Positions 54,344 through 64,000 of a DNA stretch of 64,000 nucleotides are shown in pieces. The position numbers and the translations under genes were made by a program. Origin of the DNA: Methanobacterium sp. (GTDB lineage Archaea; Methanobacteriota; Methanobacteria; Methanobacteriales; Methanobacteriaceae); NCBI GenBank assembly GCA_039666455.1, contig JAVSLW010000027.1:1-64000 (forward strand), given 5' to 3'. The number at the start of each line of letters is the position of its first letter. Position 1 is the first letter of the stretch. Below the pieces are notes generated by a model. That model saw only the letters and a program-made list of their open reading frames with translations, had not been told where the DNA came from and searched no databases.

Positions 54344-55459
54344 ATGTTTCAACCAGCAAAAAGATGCAAATCAATACAGCTTTCACAAATACGTAAAATG
54401 TTTGATCTAACACCTGAAAATGCAGTTAACCTCAGCCTTGGCGAACCAGATTTTGACACGCCAGAACATATTAGAAATGCTGTTAAAAAAGCTTTAGATG
54501 AAGGTTTCACTCACTATACTTCAAATAAAGGTATTCTTGAACTTAGAGAAGCTATATCCTGCAAACTATCTGATGAAAATAAAATAGAAGCTGATCCAGA
54601 GTCAATAATTGTAACTGTTGGAGCAAGTGAAGCGCTTCATATAAGTCTTCAATCATTAATAAATAGGGGAGATGAAGTTTTAATTCCTGATCCTGGATTT
54701 TTATCGTATGATCCATGTGTAAAGCTTGCAGAAGGTAAATCTGTACCTCTTAAACTTAAAGAAGATGATAAATTTCAAATGACTGCTCAAAACGTACTTG
54801 AAAAGATAAGCAGTAAAACTAAAGCAATAATTTTAAATTCTCCTTCAAACCCCACAGGCGCAGTCATGCAAAAAGAAGATATTAAGGGTATTGCTGAAAT
54901 AGCAGAAGATAAAAATATATTTTTGATATCTGATGAGATTTATGAGAAAATAATCTATGAAGGAAAGCACCACAGTCCTGGAAGGTACACTGATAACACA
55001 ATAACCATAAACGGCTTTTCCAAGACCTATGCAATGACAGGCTTTAGAATAGGGTATGTAGCTTCTAAACCAGAATTAAGCGAAGAAATGTTGAAGGTCC
55101 ATCAATATAATACTGCATGTGCAAGTTCCTTATCTCAAATAGCAGCTCTTGAAGCATTAACCGGTCCGCAGAATTGTGTGGATGAAATGAGGAGCGAATT
55201 TAAAAGAAGGAGAGATTTTGTAGTTAAAAGATTGAATGAAATGGGAATTGAAATTAAAGCACCTGAAGGAGCATTTTATGTATTTCCCAGGGTTGATAAT
55301 TCAGTTGAATTTGTTAATGAGGCCATTAAAAATGGTGTTGTAATTGTTGAGGGCAGTGGATTTGGAAAAGGCGGTGAAGGACACTTCAGAATATCATATG
55401 CTGCTTCATATGAAAAATTAGTTGAAGCTATGGATAGATTGGAAGCAGTTGACTTTTAA
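54344..55459 (+). CDS. Class I/II PLP-dependent aminotransferase
   Basis: 371 residues. LSLGEPDFDTPEHIRNAV at the N terminus, HYTSNKGILELREAI, LNSPSNPTGAVM, ISDEIYEKIIYEG, and NGFSKTYAMTGFRIGY with the PLP Lys. This is the aspartate/aromatic aminotransferase subgroup (fold type I); candidates are aspartate, phenylalanine or alanine as donors. No neighbour defines the pathway. Complete length. Confidence 0.9.
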   Translation: MFQPAKRCKSIQLSQIRKMFDLTPENAVNLSLGEPDFDTPEHIRNAVKKALDEGFTHYTSNKGILELREAISCKLSDENKIEADPESIIVTVGASEALHISLQSLINRGDEVLIPDPGFLSYDPCVKLAEGKSVPLKLKEDDKFQMTAQNVLEKISSKTKAIILNSPSNPTGAVMQKEDIKGIAEIAEDKNIFLISDEIYEKIIYEGKHHSPGRYTDNTITINGFSKTYAMTGFRIGYVASKPELSEEMLKVHQYNTACASSLSQIAALEALTGPQNCVDEMRSEFKRRRDFVVKRLNEMGIEIKAPEGAFYVFPRVDNSVEFVNEAIKNGVVIVEGSGFGKGGEGHFRISYAASYEKLVEAMDRLEAVDF

Positions 55460-55477
55460 TTTTTTGAGGTTTTAAAG

Positions 55478-56371
55478 TTGAATATTGAAAAGAGAAAGAA
55501 ATTAGGTCGAAGGGCAGTTTTTGTAGCTATAATTGGAAATATAGGGCTTACCATATTTAATTTCACTGTTGGGATCTTATCGGGGAGTACGGCACTTGTT
55601 GCTGAAGCAGCGCACACCTTTTCTGACATTTTAACTTCAACAATAACGTTTGTTGGATTTAGAATTGGATTAAAGCCTCCAGACCGGCTCCATCCCTATG
55701 GGCATGGCCGGGCAGAGCCGCTTGTTGGAATTATAATTGTAGTTTTTCTTGGAATAATAGTTTATGAAATTTTTTTAGAGGTCTACCGAAAAATATTTTT
55801 AGAGGGACCTGTAACTCCTCCAGAAACTATAGCAGCAGTAATGGCACTTGCAGGAGTTTTTATAAACCTGATTATGACCAGGTATATCCTGAAAACTGGT
55901 AAAAAAATAAACAGCCCGGCTATAGTGGCAGATGCTCATCATCAAAAGGTGGATATATTTTCCTGTGCAGCCATTTTTGTGGGAGTAATAGGGGCACAGT
56001 TTGGATTTCCTATTTTAGATCCAATAGTAGCAATTTTTATAGCCCTGATGGTTTTAAAAACAGCTTTTGACATTGCAAAGGAGAATATAAACAATATAAT
56101 GGGCACAGTTCCATCAAAGGAAGTACTTGAAAACATTACAAATTCAGCATTATCAGTTAGAGGCACTTTCGATGTTCATGACGTCCGGATAAATTATTTA
56201 GGGCCTTATGCATCAGTTGAACTTCATGTTACTGTGGCAGAGGATTTGAGTTTAAAAGAGGCGCATGAAATAGCACACAATGTTGAAGAAAAGATAATTA
56301 ACGACGTTGATATTGTATCAATGGTTCTGGTCCATGTCTGCCCAAAAGATGAAGATTACTGTATAGATTAA
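55478..56371 (+). CDS. Cation diffusion facilitator family metal transporter
   Basis: 297 residues from TTG, preceded by TGAGG. Six membrane helices in residues 10-215; metal-site motifs AEAAHTFSDIL in helix 2 and ADAHHQKVDIF in helix 5, the usual H/D-x3-D arrangement. A cytoplasmic C-terminal domain (about 215-297) ends VHVCPKDEDYCID. Exports Zn, Fe, Mn or similar ions in exchange for protons; the specificity is not readable by eye. It follows the aminotransferase gene by 18 bases. Confidence 0.9.
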   Translation: MNIEKRKKLGRRAVFVAIIGNIGLTIFNFTVGILSGSTALVAEAAHTFSDILTSTITFVGFRIGLKPPDRLHPYGHGRAEPLVGIIIVVFLGIIVYEIFLEVYRKIFLEGPVTPPETIAAVMALAGVFINLIMTRYILKTGKKINSPAIVADAHHQKVDIFSCAAIFVGVIGAQFGFPILDPIVAIFIALMVLKTAFDIAKENINNIMGTVPSKEVLENITNSALSVRGTFDVHDVRINYLGPYASVELHVTVAEDLSLKEAHEIAHNVEEKIINDVDIVSMVLVHVCPKDEDYCID

Positions 56372-56394
56372 AAATATTTTAACACTTAATAGTC

Positions 56395-57537
56395 ATGGTG
56401 AACAGGATAAATAACTTATCTAATGATCCTAAATATTACACTATGCTTTCAGGGGAAGAATTTGTGAAAAACTACATCTTCAAGGATCGGGAAATCTTAC
56501 TGGAAGATTTTAAAAAAAAAGCACGCTATGGGGAAATTAGCGATGAATTCCAGATAATTGCAGATTTTACTGAGTATTCTCCGTTACATGCAGGTCACAG
56601 GCACTGCATGATGAAGGCAAAAAAACAGGTTCCCGGTGGATTATTTGTTGCAGTGGTTCCAGGACCGTTTGAGCGAAGCGGCAGGGGACTTCCCTACATC
56701 ATGACCCGAAAGGCAAGAGCAGATTCTGCAGTCGCTGTTGGGGCAGATATTGTTATTGAAGGCCCCCCTATGGGAATAATGGGTTCTGGACAGTATTCAC
56801 TGTGTCTTGCAAAGATTTTTAAAGCAGTGGATGCAGATTATATTCCCAGGGGATATAAACCAGTTCCTGGCTTTCGAGAGATACTCCAGAGAATATCAGA
56901 TGGAAGAGGAGTAGCTCCAAAACCCTATAAAATTGTTGATATGGATACAGGGGAAGTTCTAATTAGTGGAAAGCTTCATGAGGATAACTATGTTATTGTT
57001 TCTCTTTCAAAATCTTTGAAAAAAATCAATTTTGATTTCAAGGATAAATTCATATTTGTAGAGCGTATTGAAGGTGTAAGTGGCACTAAAATTAGAGAAT
57101 CTGTTTTAAAAGGGAATTTTGAATCAGTAAGCAATATGCTGCCTCTGCAAACCATTGAGATTTTAAACAGGGAAATTGAAGCAGATAGAGCTCCACTTTA
57201 TAGAGATGAAAAAGGCATAATTGAGCGTGCTAATCATGGACCTCTCGAATATTTAAAATCACTGGCCCTTTTAGATGATAGGACTGCCCGAAGTATTATT
57301 AAAGGTCGGCCCTTTAAAAGCATTGCTGAAGTTGAAAGATGCATTTTGCAGGGTTTCAGCAGACACTTTAAAAACAGGGTACTATCTTCACTGGAAGCAG
57401 GGATCAAAAAAGATGCATTATGGAAATATATAGATAAATATCCATCTGTTATTCGTGTATTAAATTATAAAGACAAAGAAACGCTTAAAAACTTTAAAAA
57501 GAGCATACCACATAGGAGGATAGAATTATGGCAGTAA
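56395..57537 (+). CDS. HIGH-type nucleotidyltransferase family protein (TmcAL-like)
   Basis: 380 residues. [24 protein letters not shown] contains the H-x-G-H nucleotide-binding site; [21 protein letters not shown] and [11 protein letters not shown] (the ISSTxIR-like motif) complete the adenylyltransferase fold. The layout resembles the bacterial tRNA(Met) cytidine acetate ligase family, but archaea use another enzyme for that base, so its target is uncertain. A helical C-terminal domain (about 250-380) could bind RNA. It overlaps the FKBP gene by 10 bases. Confidence 0.65.
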   Translation: MVNRINNLSNDPKYYTMLSGEEFVKNYIFKDREILLEDFKKKARYGEISDEFQIIADFTEYSPLHAGHRHCMMKAKKQVPGGLFVAVVPGPFERSGRGLPYIMTRKARADSAVAVGADIVIEGPPMGIMGSGQYSLCLAKIFKAVDADYIPRGYKPVPGFREILQRISDGRGVAPKPYKIVDMDTGEVLISGKLHEDNYVIVSLSKSLKKINFDFKDKFIFVERIEGVSGTKIRESVLKGNFESVSNMLPLQTIEILNREIEADRAPLYRDEKGIIERANHGPLEYLKSLALLDDRTARSIIKGRPFKSIAEVERCILQGFSRHFKNRVLSSLEAGIKKDALWKYIDKYPSVIRVLNYKDKETLKNFKKSIPHRRIELWQ

Positions 57538-58250
57538 AAGAAGGAGATTTTATAAGGCTTAACTACACTGGAAAGGTACAGGAAACAGGAGAAATTTTTG
57601 ACACAACAAGTGAAGAAATTGCAGAAGAAGCAGGTCTTAAAACTGAAAATAAGGTTTTTGGTGCAATACCAATAGCCGTAGGAGTAGGCCATGTCTTGAA
57701 AGGTCTTGATAATGGCCTTGTTGGAATGGAAGTAGGTGAGAAGAAGACAGTTGAAGTTGCTCCAGAAGACGGTTTTGGTTTAAGAGACCCTAAGCTATTA
57801 AAGCTCATACCAATGCGTGAATTCCAGAAACAGAAGATGAAGCCTCAGGTAGGAATGACCATAACCATGGAAGGTCAGCCTGGTAAAATAAGGAGCATCA
57901 GTGGTGGAAGAGTAACAGTGGACTTTAACCATGAATTTGCAGGTAAAACACTTGTTTATGACGTTGAAGTTGAAAAAATAATCGAAGAAGACCTGGAAAA
58001 AGTCTATGGAATCATAGAACTCCAGTACCCTAACCCGAATATGAAACCAGAAGACCATGAAGTGAAAATAGAAGAGGATAAAGTGATGATATATCTTAGT
58101 GAAATGGCTAAATTCGATAATAAGGTTACCTATGCTAAATTCAGAATTGCAAGGGATATCTGGGACAATATGGGTATAAACAGAGTTGAATTTGTGGATG
58201 TCTTTGAAAAGAAAGCCAATACAGAAGAAAAAGAAGAAGCAGAAGAATAA
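57528..58250 (+). CDS. FKBP-type peptidyl-prolyl isomerase, archaeal long form
   Basis: 240 residues. [56 protein letters not shown] and [17 protein letters not shown] are the FKBP domain with a SlyD-like flap insertion (about 80-130). A C-terminal extension (150-225) is typical of the long archaeal FKBPs with chaperone activity; the last residues are all acidic. GGAGG lies before the ATG inside the previous gene. Confidence 0.92.
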   Translation: MAVKEGDFIRLNYTGKVQETGEIFDTTSEEIAEEAGLKTENKVFGAIPIAVGVGHVLKGLDNGLVGMEVGEKKTVEVAPEDGFGLRDPKLLKLIPMREFQKQKMKPQVGMTITMEGQPGKIRSISGGRVTVDFNHEFAGKTLVYDVEVEKIIEEDLEKVYGIIELQYPNPNMKPEDHEVKIEEDKVMIYLSEMAKFDNKVTYAKFRIARDIWDNMGINRVEFVDVFEKKANTEEKEEAEE

Positions 58251-58265
58251 TTTTCTTCTTTTATT
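58241..58265 (+). terminator. Terminator candidate after the FKBP gene
   Basis: AGAAGAA/TTCTTCT (58241-58247, 58253-58259), a hairpin over the stop codon, followed by a T-rich run. The gap 58260-58400 beyond shows nothing else. Confidence 0.4.
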
Positions 58266-58412
58266 TAATTTTAATAGGCTATTAGAACTTCCTTCAGATG
58301 TTTACATGAAATATCTGCCCACTATGGTCAAAGAGACTTCAAATGAGATTTGTTAGGAAAAATCTAAAAGCATTTCTACAGAGCCCAAATTTTTGTATCC
58401 TTCATTTGATCA

Positions 58413-58441
58413 GTAAATTTGATGATTTGTATCAAATTTAC
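58413..58441 (+). promoter_or_regulatory. 11-base perfect inverted repeat upstream of the CbiM-type operon
   Basis: GTAAATTTGAT/ATCAAATTTAC (58413-58423, 58431-58441) with a 7-base spacer, about 140 bases before the cbiM start. Symmetry and size fit a dimeric regulator operator, though a terminator hairpin of the upstream transcript is possible. Confidence 0.4.
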
Positions 58442-58448
58442 AGATAAT

Positions 58449-58521
58449 AGTAATAATATACTCCTTTTTTATTACTGGTTCGAAGAATTTCAGCCAAAAA
58501 GTAATAATAAGAAAGTAATAA
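58449..58521 (+). promoter_or_regulatory. Four AGTAATAA half-sites ahead of the CbiM promoter
   Basis: AGTAATAA at 58449-58456, its reverse complement at 58469-58476, and direct copies at 58500-58507 and 58514-58521. A TATA-like run follows at about 58528-58537 and the ribosome site AAAGGAGG at 58567-58573. The position just upstream of the TATA box fits binding sites for a regulator, perhaps metal-responsive. Confidence 0.4.
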
Positions 58522-58582
58522 CAAGTATTATATATTAAAAGCATTAAAATCAATTTGAATCAAAAAAAGGAGGCTATCTAAT

Positions 58583-59206
58583 TTGCACTTACCTGATGGA
58601 CTTATACCTTTATGGCAGTCAGTAATTTACTGGATCTTAGCCATTATTGTACTGGCGTTATATCTATTTAAACTTTCTAAAAGCGAAGAAAAAGAGAAAA
58701 TAACCATTAACACAGCGATTCTTGCTGCAGTAACAATCGCAGTGTCTTCGTTATCCATACCATCACCCTTTGGGGTTCCTCTACATCTTTTTGTAATACC
58801 TCTTGTGGTTATTCTGCTTGGTCCTCTAAGCGGTGTTGCAGTGGCTTTTCTATGTCTTGTTGTGCAGTTTTTCCTTTTAGGATTTGGAGGGATAACCACA
58901 TTAGGAGCAAACACGCTATCTATTGGAGTTGCGCTAAGTTTTTCAACATATATATTCTATAAACTACTTTCAGGGCTTGATGAACGCATGAGTATTTTTT
59001 CAGGTACTTTAATGGGAATAGTAATTGCTGCTTTAGCTCAGGTTGTGATAATAATGGTAGCAGGAGCAGGAACTTTAGAAATGTTAATGGCAGCACTAAT
59101 ACCATTCTACCTGTTTATTGGTGTGATTGAAGGGGTCAGCAATGTATTTATAATTTCTTTTATATCTAAAGTGAAACCAGAACTTTTAAAAACAGAGAAA
59201 ATATAA
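58583..59206 (+). CDS. cbiM: CbiM/NikM-type energy-coupling factor cobalt/nickel transporter subunit
   Basis: 207 residues from TTG, with AAAGGAGG upstream. Begins MHLPDGLIP: the Met-His N terminus binds Ni(II)/Co(II) in this family. Six or so membrane helices; [42 protein letters not shown] and [10 protein letters not shown] are family motifs. It delivers Ni or Co for F430 and corrinoids; F430 is the cofactor of the MCR encoded nearby. The CbiQ and CbiO components are not adjacent. Confidence 0.9.
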   Translation: MHLPDGLIPLWQSVIYWILAIIVLALYLFKLSKSEEKEKITINTAILAAVTIAVSSLSIPSPFGVPLHLFVIPLVVILLGPLSGVAVAFLCLVVQFFLLGFGGITTLGANTLSIGVALSFSTYIFYKLLSGLDERMSIFSGTLMGIVIAALAQVVIIMVAGAGTLEMLMAALIPFYLFIGVIEGVSNVFIISFISKVKPELLKTEKI

Positions 59207-59209
59207 GTG

Positions 59210-59734
59210 ATGAGTGATATGAAATTGAAAGCAGTATTATTATTAACAGTCTTGTTTGGACTTATAGGGTCTGTAAGTGCACATGGAATGCATATCACAC
59301 CGGAATCAGATGAAATGATAGTTATTGCGGATGATTCAGGTGGAGCAACAGCTAAAAAAATAGCAGATCAGTTAGGATTAAATATCACTGTATACAACTT
59401 CAAATCCAGCCATGATGTCACACATGAACTTGAACATGCACTGCAAAACCCTGATAAAAGGATTCTTGCAGTAACTTATCAGGACACAGTCAACGATTTT
59501 CTATCCAAAAATCCCGGTGTATCCAGCAAGATACTGGTATCTTCAGCAAATGCAAATGACATTAAAAATGCTTTAATCCTTTTAAATACCACAAATTTAC
59601 AGAATGAAAAAACAGAAGATCCACAGAATGAAAAAACAGGAGAATTTTTAACACCATTTTTGTCAGGTATTCTAATAGGAGCCATAGCAGGTCTTGCTGC
59701 TGGAGCATTCTGGATGAAAAGGAAAATTTCATAG
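59210..59734 (+). CDS. Exported His-containing protein with C-terminal membrane anchor, CbiN/NikL-like partner of CbiM
   Basis: 174 residues. Signal-peptide-like helix (about 4-22) ending VSAHGMH, an extracellular domain of about 115 residues with no known family, and a Gly/Ala-rich helix (FLSGILIGAIAGLAAGAFW) near the C terminus with a basic tail. Two helices with an outside domain, located directly after cbiM (four bases), match the CbiN/NikL helpers that complete the metal-uptake site. His-Gly-Met-His at the mature N terminus could bind metal. Start at 59210, 59207 or 59219 is uncertain. Confidence 0.6.
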   Translation: MSDMKLKAVLLLTVLFGLIGSVSAHGMHITPESDEMIVIADDSGGATAKKIADQLGLNITVYNFKSSHDVTHELEHALQNPDKRILAVTYQDTVNDFLSKNPGVSSKILVSSANANDIKNALILLNTTNLQNEKTEDPQNEKTGEFLTPFLSGILIGAIAGLAAGAFWMKRKIS

Positions 59735-59761
59735 AAACATTTTTTTGGTGGATAATAGCAG

Positions 59762-60451
59762 TCAATAAACATTTCTGTTCATTATCATATGTTGTATCAT
59801 CTCACCAACATCCATAAAATACTTTTCAGGAGTAATTCCACGGCTTTCAAGTACTTTTTCATGATCAGGAGGCATGTGTGATAAACTTTTAGAGATTGCT
59901 GAAAGTAAAACAGCGACTTCAACAGGATCCAGATCCTGACGGATTGTTCCATCATCTATGCCTTTTTGAACAGAATTACAGAGAATTAAGAACCTTTCTT
60001 TACGTAATTTAAGTATCTCCATTGCACACTCGCTTACAAAAGGTATAGAAACATCTGCCTGGGTTTCAGTTCGTTTATTTTCACTGGCCAGGTTGAACCT
60101 TCCTGACTGGAAATAATTATAAATCTGGATATAATCTGGATATTGCCTGGTGAACTCATAATATGCCTTTCTAAATGCAACCACCCTGTCAATACCTTTA
60201 TCCTCTTTTTCTACAGCTTCTCTAATCATAGAATTCAAAATTCTGGTGCCCCTAAGTACTATAGCAAAAAACAATGACTCTTTGTTTTGGAAGTATAAAT
60301 ACAAAGTTGCCTTGGATAACTCAACTTCCAGAGCTATGTCATTCATAGAAACATTATCATAACCTCTAAAAAAGAATAGTTTCTCTGCAGCATTGATAAT
60401 ATCATGTCGCCGCTTCTTTTTTTCTCTTTCTCTTCTTGCTACGATGGACAT
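59762..60451 (-). CDS. TetR-family transcriptional regulator
   Basis: 229 residues. The N-terminal helix-turn-helix is DIINAAEKLFFFRGYDNVSM, NDIALEVELSKATLYLYFQ; the C-terminal 170 residues are the helical ligand-binding and dimer domain. GGTGA precedes the ATG at 60451. It converges on the metal-uptake pair and lies upstream of the mrtA end, so it may control either or only itself; an AT-rich leader with TATATAT runs (60480-60545) precedes it. Confidence 0.88.
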   Translation of the reverse strand: MSIVARREREKKKRRHDIINAAEKLFFFRGYDNVSMNDIALEVELSKATLYLYFQNKESLFFAIVLRGTRILNSMIREAVEKEDKGIDRVVAFRKAYYEFTRQYPDYIQIYNYFQSGRFNLASENKRTETQADVSIPFVSECAMEILKLRKERFLILCNSVQKGIDDGTIRQDLDPVEVAVLLSAISKSLSHMPPDHEKVLESRGITPEKYFMDVGEMIQHMIMNRNVY

Positions 60452-60641
60452 GCATTCACCTGACAAAATGAAGTTATATGGTATATATTCATTTTATTCT
60501 GTTATGATAATGTTTTGTTTTAAATATATCATATATATCATTAATAGTGACCTACATAAACATACTTATTATCAAAAAAATAACTTATTAAGCTTATCTT
60601 TAAAACAGGTTTTAGAAATTAAATGAATCTAAAATTTGGTT

Positions 60642-60671
60642 AAAAATAAAAAATAGTGGAATTAATCCACT
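60642..60671 (-). terminator. Terminator of the mrt operon
   Basis: Hairpin AGTGGA/TCCACT with a 5-base loop (60655-60671), 24 bases past the mrtA stop, followed on the minus strand by a T-rich run (60642-60654). Confidence 0.6.
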
Positions 60672-60694
60672 TTTAAATGATGTATCTGGCTCTA

Positions 60695-62350
<1,656 letters not shown>

Positions 62351-62351
62351 T

Positions 62352-63146
62352 TTATTCACCTAATTTACGCTTTAAATCATTTTTGAAAACTTCTAATCCG
62401 AATCCACCATCTGTTCTTGCAGTATGAATTATTTCAACTACATCAATCGCTTCTTTATCATCACGCATGCTGATGTTGTCGCTTCTGTAGATTGTGGTTA
62501 TTTCCTTGAGATGTTCTTCATCTAAAGCCTCACCCATGTTTACAGGCTCATCTAAAGGCCTTCCAACCTGATCCTTTATATAGGATATCTGGTCAGTTTC
62601 TTCGTTGTACACATATCTCTGGAGGGCGTCAAACATCAATCCGTTTTCATCCAGTCTTAATGAGTGTCCATGAACAGTTGCACCCCTTATACCTGTTTTT
62701 GCAGGGTCAAAGAGTTCAGTTTCAATCAATGTTTTTGATATTTTTTCTAAATCAAGTTCTCTGATTTCTATAACCTGTCTTCCAGATAATGTTCCAGTAT
62801 CTACTCCTCTAAACCTCCACATATATGTTCTGGCCCTATCATAAGGCTGTGCAGGTGCATTGTACATTGAATCTGTAAACTGAACATATCTGGTTCTGTT
62901 ACCTTCCTTTGCACCAGGAATAGGCTCTACAAGTTCTTTCATCATATCTTCTTCAAAATCCATCTCTTCAAGAGGAGGATGAACACTTTTATAACCTTCT
63001 CCAGGGTTTCTGTGACCTAAAATTTTAACTATATCTTCATCAGCAATTTCCCTGATTTTTTTAAGTTCAAAATCAGGATCCATATGATTCCTACGGTTTT
63101 GAGCAATTTTTGTTTCTCCAGGAGAGTATTGAGCTTTATAAGACAT
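62352..63146 (-). CDS. mrtG: Methyl-coenzyme M reductase II, gamma subunit
   Basis: 264 residues. Begins [59 protein letters not shown] and [18 protein letters not shown] are family marks of McrG. The gamma subunit contributes to the F430 and CoB site at the interface with alpha and beta. It ends one base before the mrtA start and begins immediately after mrtD with GGTGAT as ribosome site. Confidence 0.93.
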   Translation of the reverse strand: MSYKAQYSPGETKIAQNRRNHMDPDFELKKIREIADEDIVKILGHRNPGEGYKSVHPPLEEMDFEEDMMKELVEPIPGAKEGNRTRYVQFTDSMYNAPAQPYDRARTYMWRFRGVDTGTLSGRQVIEIRELDLEKISKTLIETELFDPAKTGIRGATVHGHSLRLDENGLMFDALQRYVYNEETDQISYIKDQVGRPLDEPVNMGEALDEEHLKEITTIYRSDNISMRDDKEAIDVVEIIHTARTDGGFGLEVFKNDLKRKLGE

Positions 63147-63635
63147 TTAATCACCTATTAATTTTACAGTTTCATGGGACTTTGCTTTTGGATCCACCAT
63201 CCCTATGAGGCGAGGATCAATGTTTTCATCAAGTCCCAAACCTAATTTTAAATAATCTGAAACAGTAATATTTGTTTTTGTAAAAATACCCACAAAAACA
63301 TCATATTCAAAGCTTAAAACATCATTTAATAGACTTTGCAATTTTTCAAGGAATGAATCAAGTTTTTCATACTTTACAGTTATTATTAATTCTCCAACTG
63401 ATACGAAAAGTTCGAAATAATCTTCTTTTACTTTGATAACCTTTCTATCCTCATGATTAACTTGAATCCCTTTTGCAGGGCCGTATCCTACAATTTTAGG
63501 TATGGAATCTCCATTTACAAGAATTCTTAAAATTCCCTTAAATTCAATGACACCATTAAGTATTTTTGCAGTTGTTTCTGGCTTTAAACGTCTGTAAGGG
63601 AAAATTTTCACATCAACAGCTTTAATTTCTTTCAT
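63147..63635 (-). CDS. mrtD: MCR operon protein D
   Basis: 162 residues. MKEIKAVDVKIFPYRRLKPETTAKIL at the start, then GVIEFKGILRILVNG, VGYGPAKGIQVNHEDRKVI and FELFVSVGELII, as in McrD. McrD is not part of the mature enzyme; it binds the apo form and is thought to help assembly or F430 delivery. It abuts mrtG, whose ATG directly follows its stop. Confidence 0.9.
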   Translation of the reverse strand: MKEIKAVDVKIFPYRRLKPETTAKILNGVIEFKGILRILVNGDSIPKIVGYGPAKGIQVNHEDRKVIKVKEDYFELFVSVGELIITVKYEKLDSFLEKLQSLLNDVLSFEYDVFVGIFTKTNITVSDYLKLGLGLDENIDPRLIGMVDPKAKSHETVKLIGD

Positions 63636-63656
63636 ATTACTGCCCCAACATTATTT

Positions 63657-64000
63657 TTATACTTTATCCTTTATTTCTCTGGCTCCATCTGCAACGTACT
63701 TGATTGGTTCTTTGAAATAGTCTATGTCCCCATAAACTGTACCTACAAGTCCAGATGTAGCTTCTACTGAAAACATTTGAGTTCCAGCATCCAGACACAT
63801 TGCTGCAGCAGAACACGGTACTGCAAAACCTTTACTGTGTCTTGTAACTACGTGGTTTCCGTGGAAAGTTCCAGGACCTCCACCACCATATATAGAGTGG
63901 GAGAAGAAACTCATACCTACACCTGTTCCTTCTACACGTCCGTAATCAACGCCAGGAAGGCTGGTTTCGTATTCCAGTATGTCATTGTAGTAAAGGATTG
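63657..64000 (-). CDS. mrtB: Methyl-coenzyme M reductase II, beta subunit, C-terminal fragment
   Basis: 114 codons of the C-terminal end; the gene continues past the right edge. The frame reads [20 protein letters not shown], then [44 protein letters not shown], all strongly conserved McrB sequence near the active site. An internal ATG at 63914 is not the start. Being followed by D, G and A completes the mrtBDGA order. Confidence 0.93.
   Translation of the reverse strand, partial: ILYYNDILEYETSLPGVDYGRVEGTGVGMSFFSHSIYGGGGPGTFHGNHVVTRHSKGFAVPCSAAAMCLDAGTQMFSVEATSGLVGTVYGDIDYFKEPIKYVADGAREIKDKV

Noticed and set aside
58251..58582. Cobalamin riboswitch ahead of cbiM
   Set aside because: No B12-box-like sequence or matching stems are visible; only AT-rich inverted repeats.
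59807..60451. TetR as local repressor of mrt
   Set aside because: The mrt promoter is outside the window, so no site can be examined; only proximity supports it.
62351..62359. GTG start of mrtA adding MNK
   Set aside because: The GTG belongs to the GGTGA ribosome site; ATG at 62350 has proper spacing and gives the usual McrA length.

Overview
The window is AT-rich archaeal DNA from a hydrogenotrophic methanogen, most likely a mesophilic Methanobacterium or close relative (order Methanobacteriales). The main evidence is a methyl-coenzyme M reductase operon at the right edge in the order B-D-G-A without a C gene, which is the isoenzyme II (mrt) arrangement. Supporting evidence is a split glutamate synthase with an F420-hydrogenase-beta-like subunit, bifunctional FBP aldolase/phosphatases, AksF/LeuB-type dehydrogenase, archaeal CoaD, AglB, class III signal-peptide pilins, and GGAGGTGA-type ribosome binding sites with TATA promoters. 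No rRNA, tRNA, CRISPR array, transposase or prophage was recognised.

Left part (1-16.5 kb, mostly minus strand): a partial MotA/TolQ/ExbB channel gene, a DUF2162 membrane protein and a tungstate-type binding protein; a decayed PII gene; an array of palindromes; then the operon pdxT - glutaminase domain - GXGXG domain - FrhB-like subunit - ferredoxin/FMN glutamate synthase. These are followed by malate dehydrogenase, a HEAT-repeat protein, an isocitrate/isopropylmalate-type dehydrogenase, two tandem FBP aldolase/phosphatase paralogues, fumarate hydratase beta with a DUF6282 hydrolase, and a zinc-ribbon protein.

Middle part (16.5-34 kb): a 1373-residue surface protein (seven-bladed propeller, seven Ig-like repeats, multi-pass C terminus); a DUF2070 membrane protein carrying an in-frame palindromic insertion; RqcH; three two-component genes; a DUF2073 / zinc-ribbon / Era-like GTPase set; a metallo-beta-lactamase-fold hydrolase; a membrane-linked sensor-like protein; and a MurG-like glycosyltransferase.

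Surface-glycan and pilus region (33.3-51.6 kb): four tiny class III signal-peptide pilin genes, AglB oligosaccharyltransferase, two related GT39-type membrane glycosyltransferases bracketing a sugar-nucleotide and glycosyltransferase cluster (WecB-type epimerase, LegB-like dehydratase, DegT aminotransferase, nucleotidyltransferase, GT2/GT4 enzymes, hexapeptide acyltransferases, methyltransferase), and a decayed gene resembling a polysaccharide flippase. The logical product is a glycan that AglB could transfer to surface proteins such as the pilins and the Thr/Asn-rich proteins seen here.

Right part (51.6-64 kb): housekeeping genes (DUF84 NTPase, CoaD, radical SAM, aminotransferase, CDF transporter, nucleotidyltransferase, FKBP), a CbiM-type nickel/cobalt uptake pair with an inverted-repeat-rich upstream region, a TetR regulator, and mrtBDGA.

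Most notable: (i) a 96-nt palindromic element inserted in frame in the DUF2070 gene, flanked by a 9-bp direct repeat and related to a palindrome array that supplies the 3' end of the glutamate synthase gene; (ii) two genes (FBP aldolase/phosphatase paralogue 1 and one pilin) whose good Shine-Dalgarno sequences point to an ATT codon as start; (iii) an FrhB-like glutamate synthase subunit with circularly permuted domain order; (iv) a shared TATA element midway between two divergent, apparently leaderless genes.
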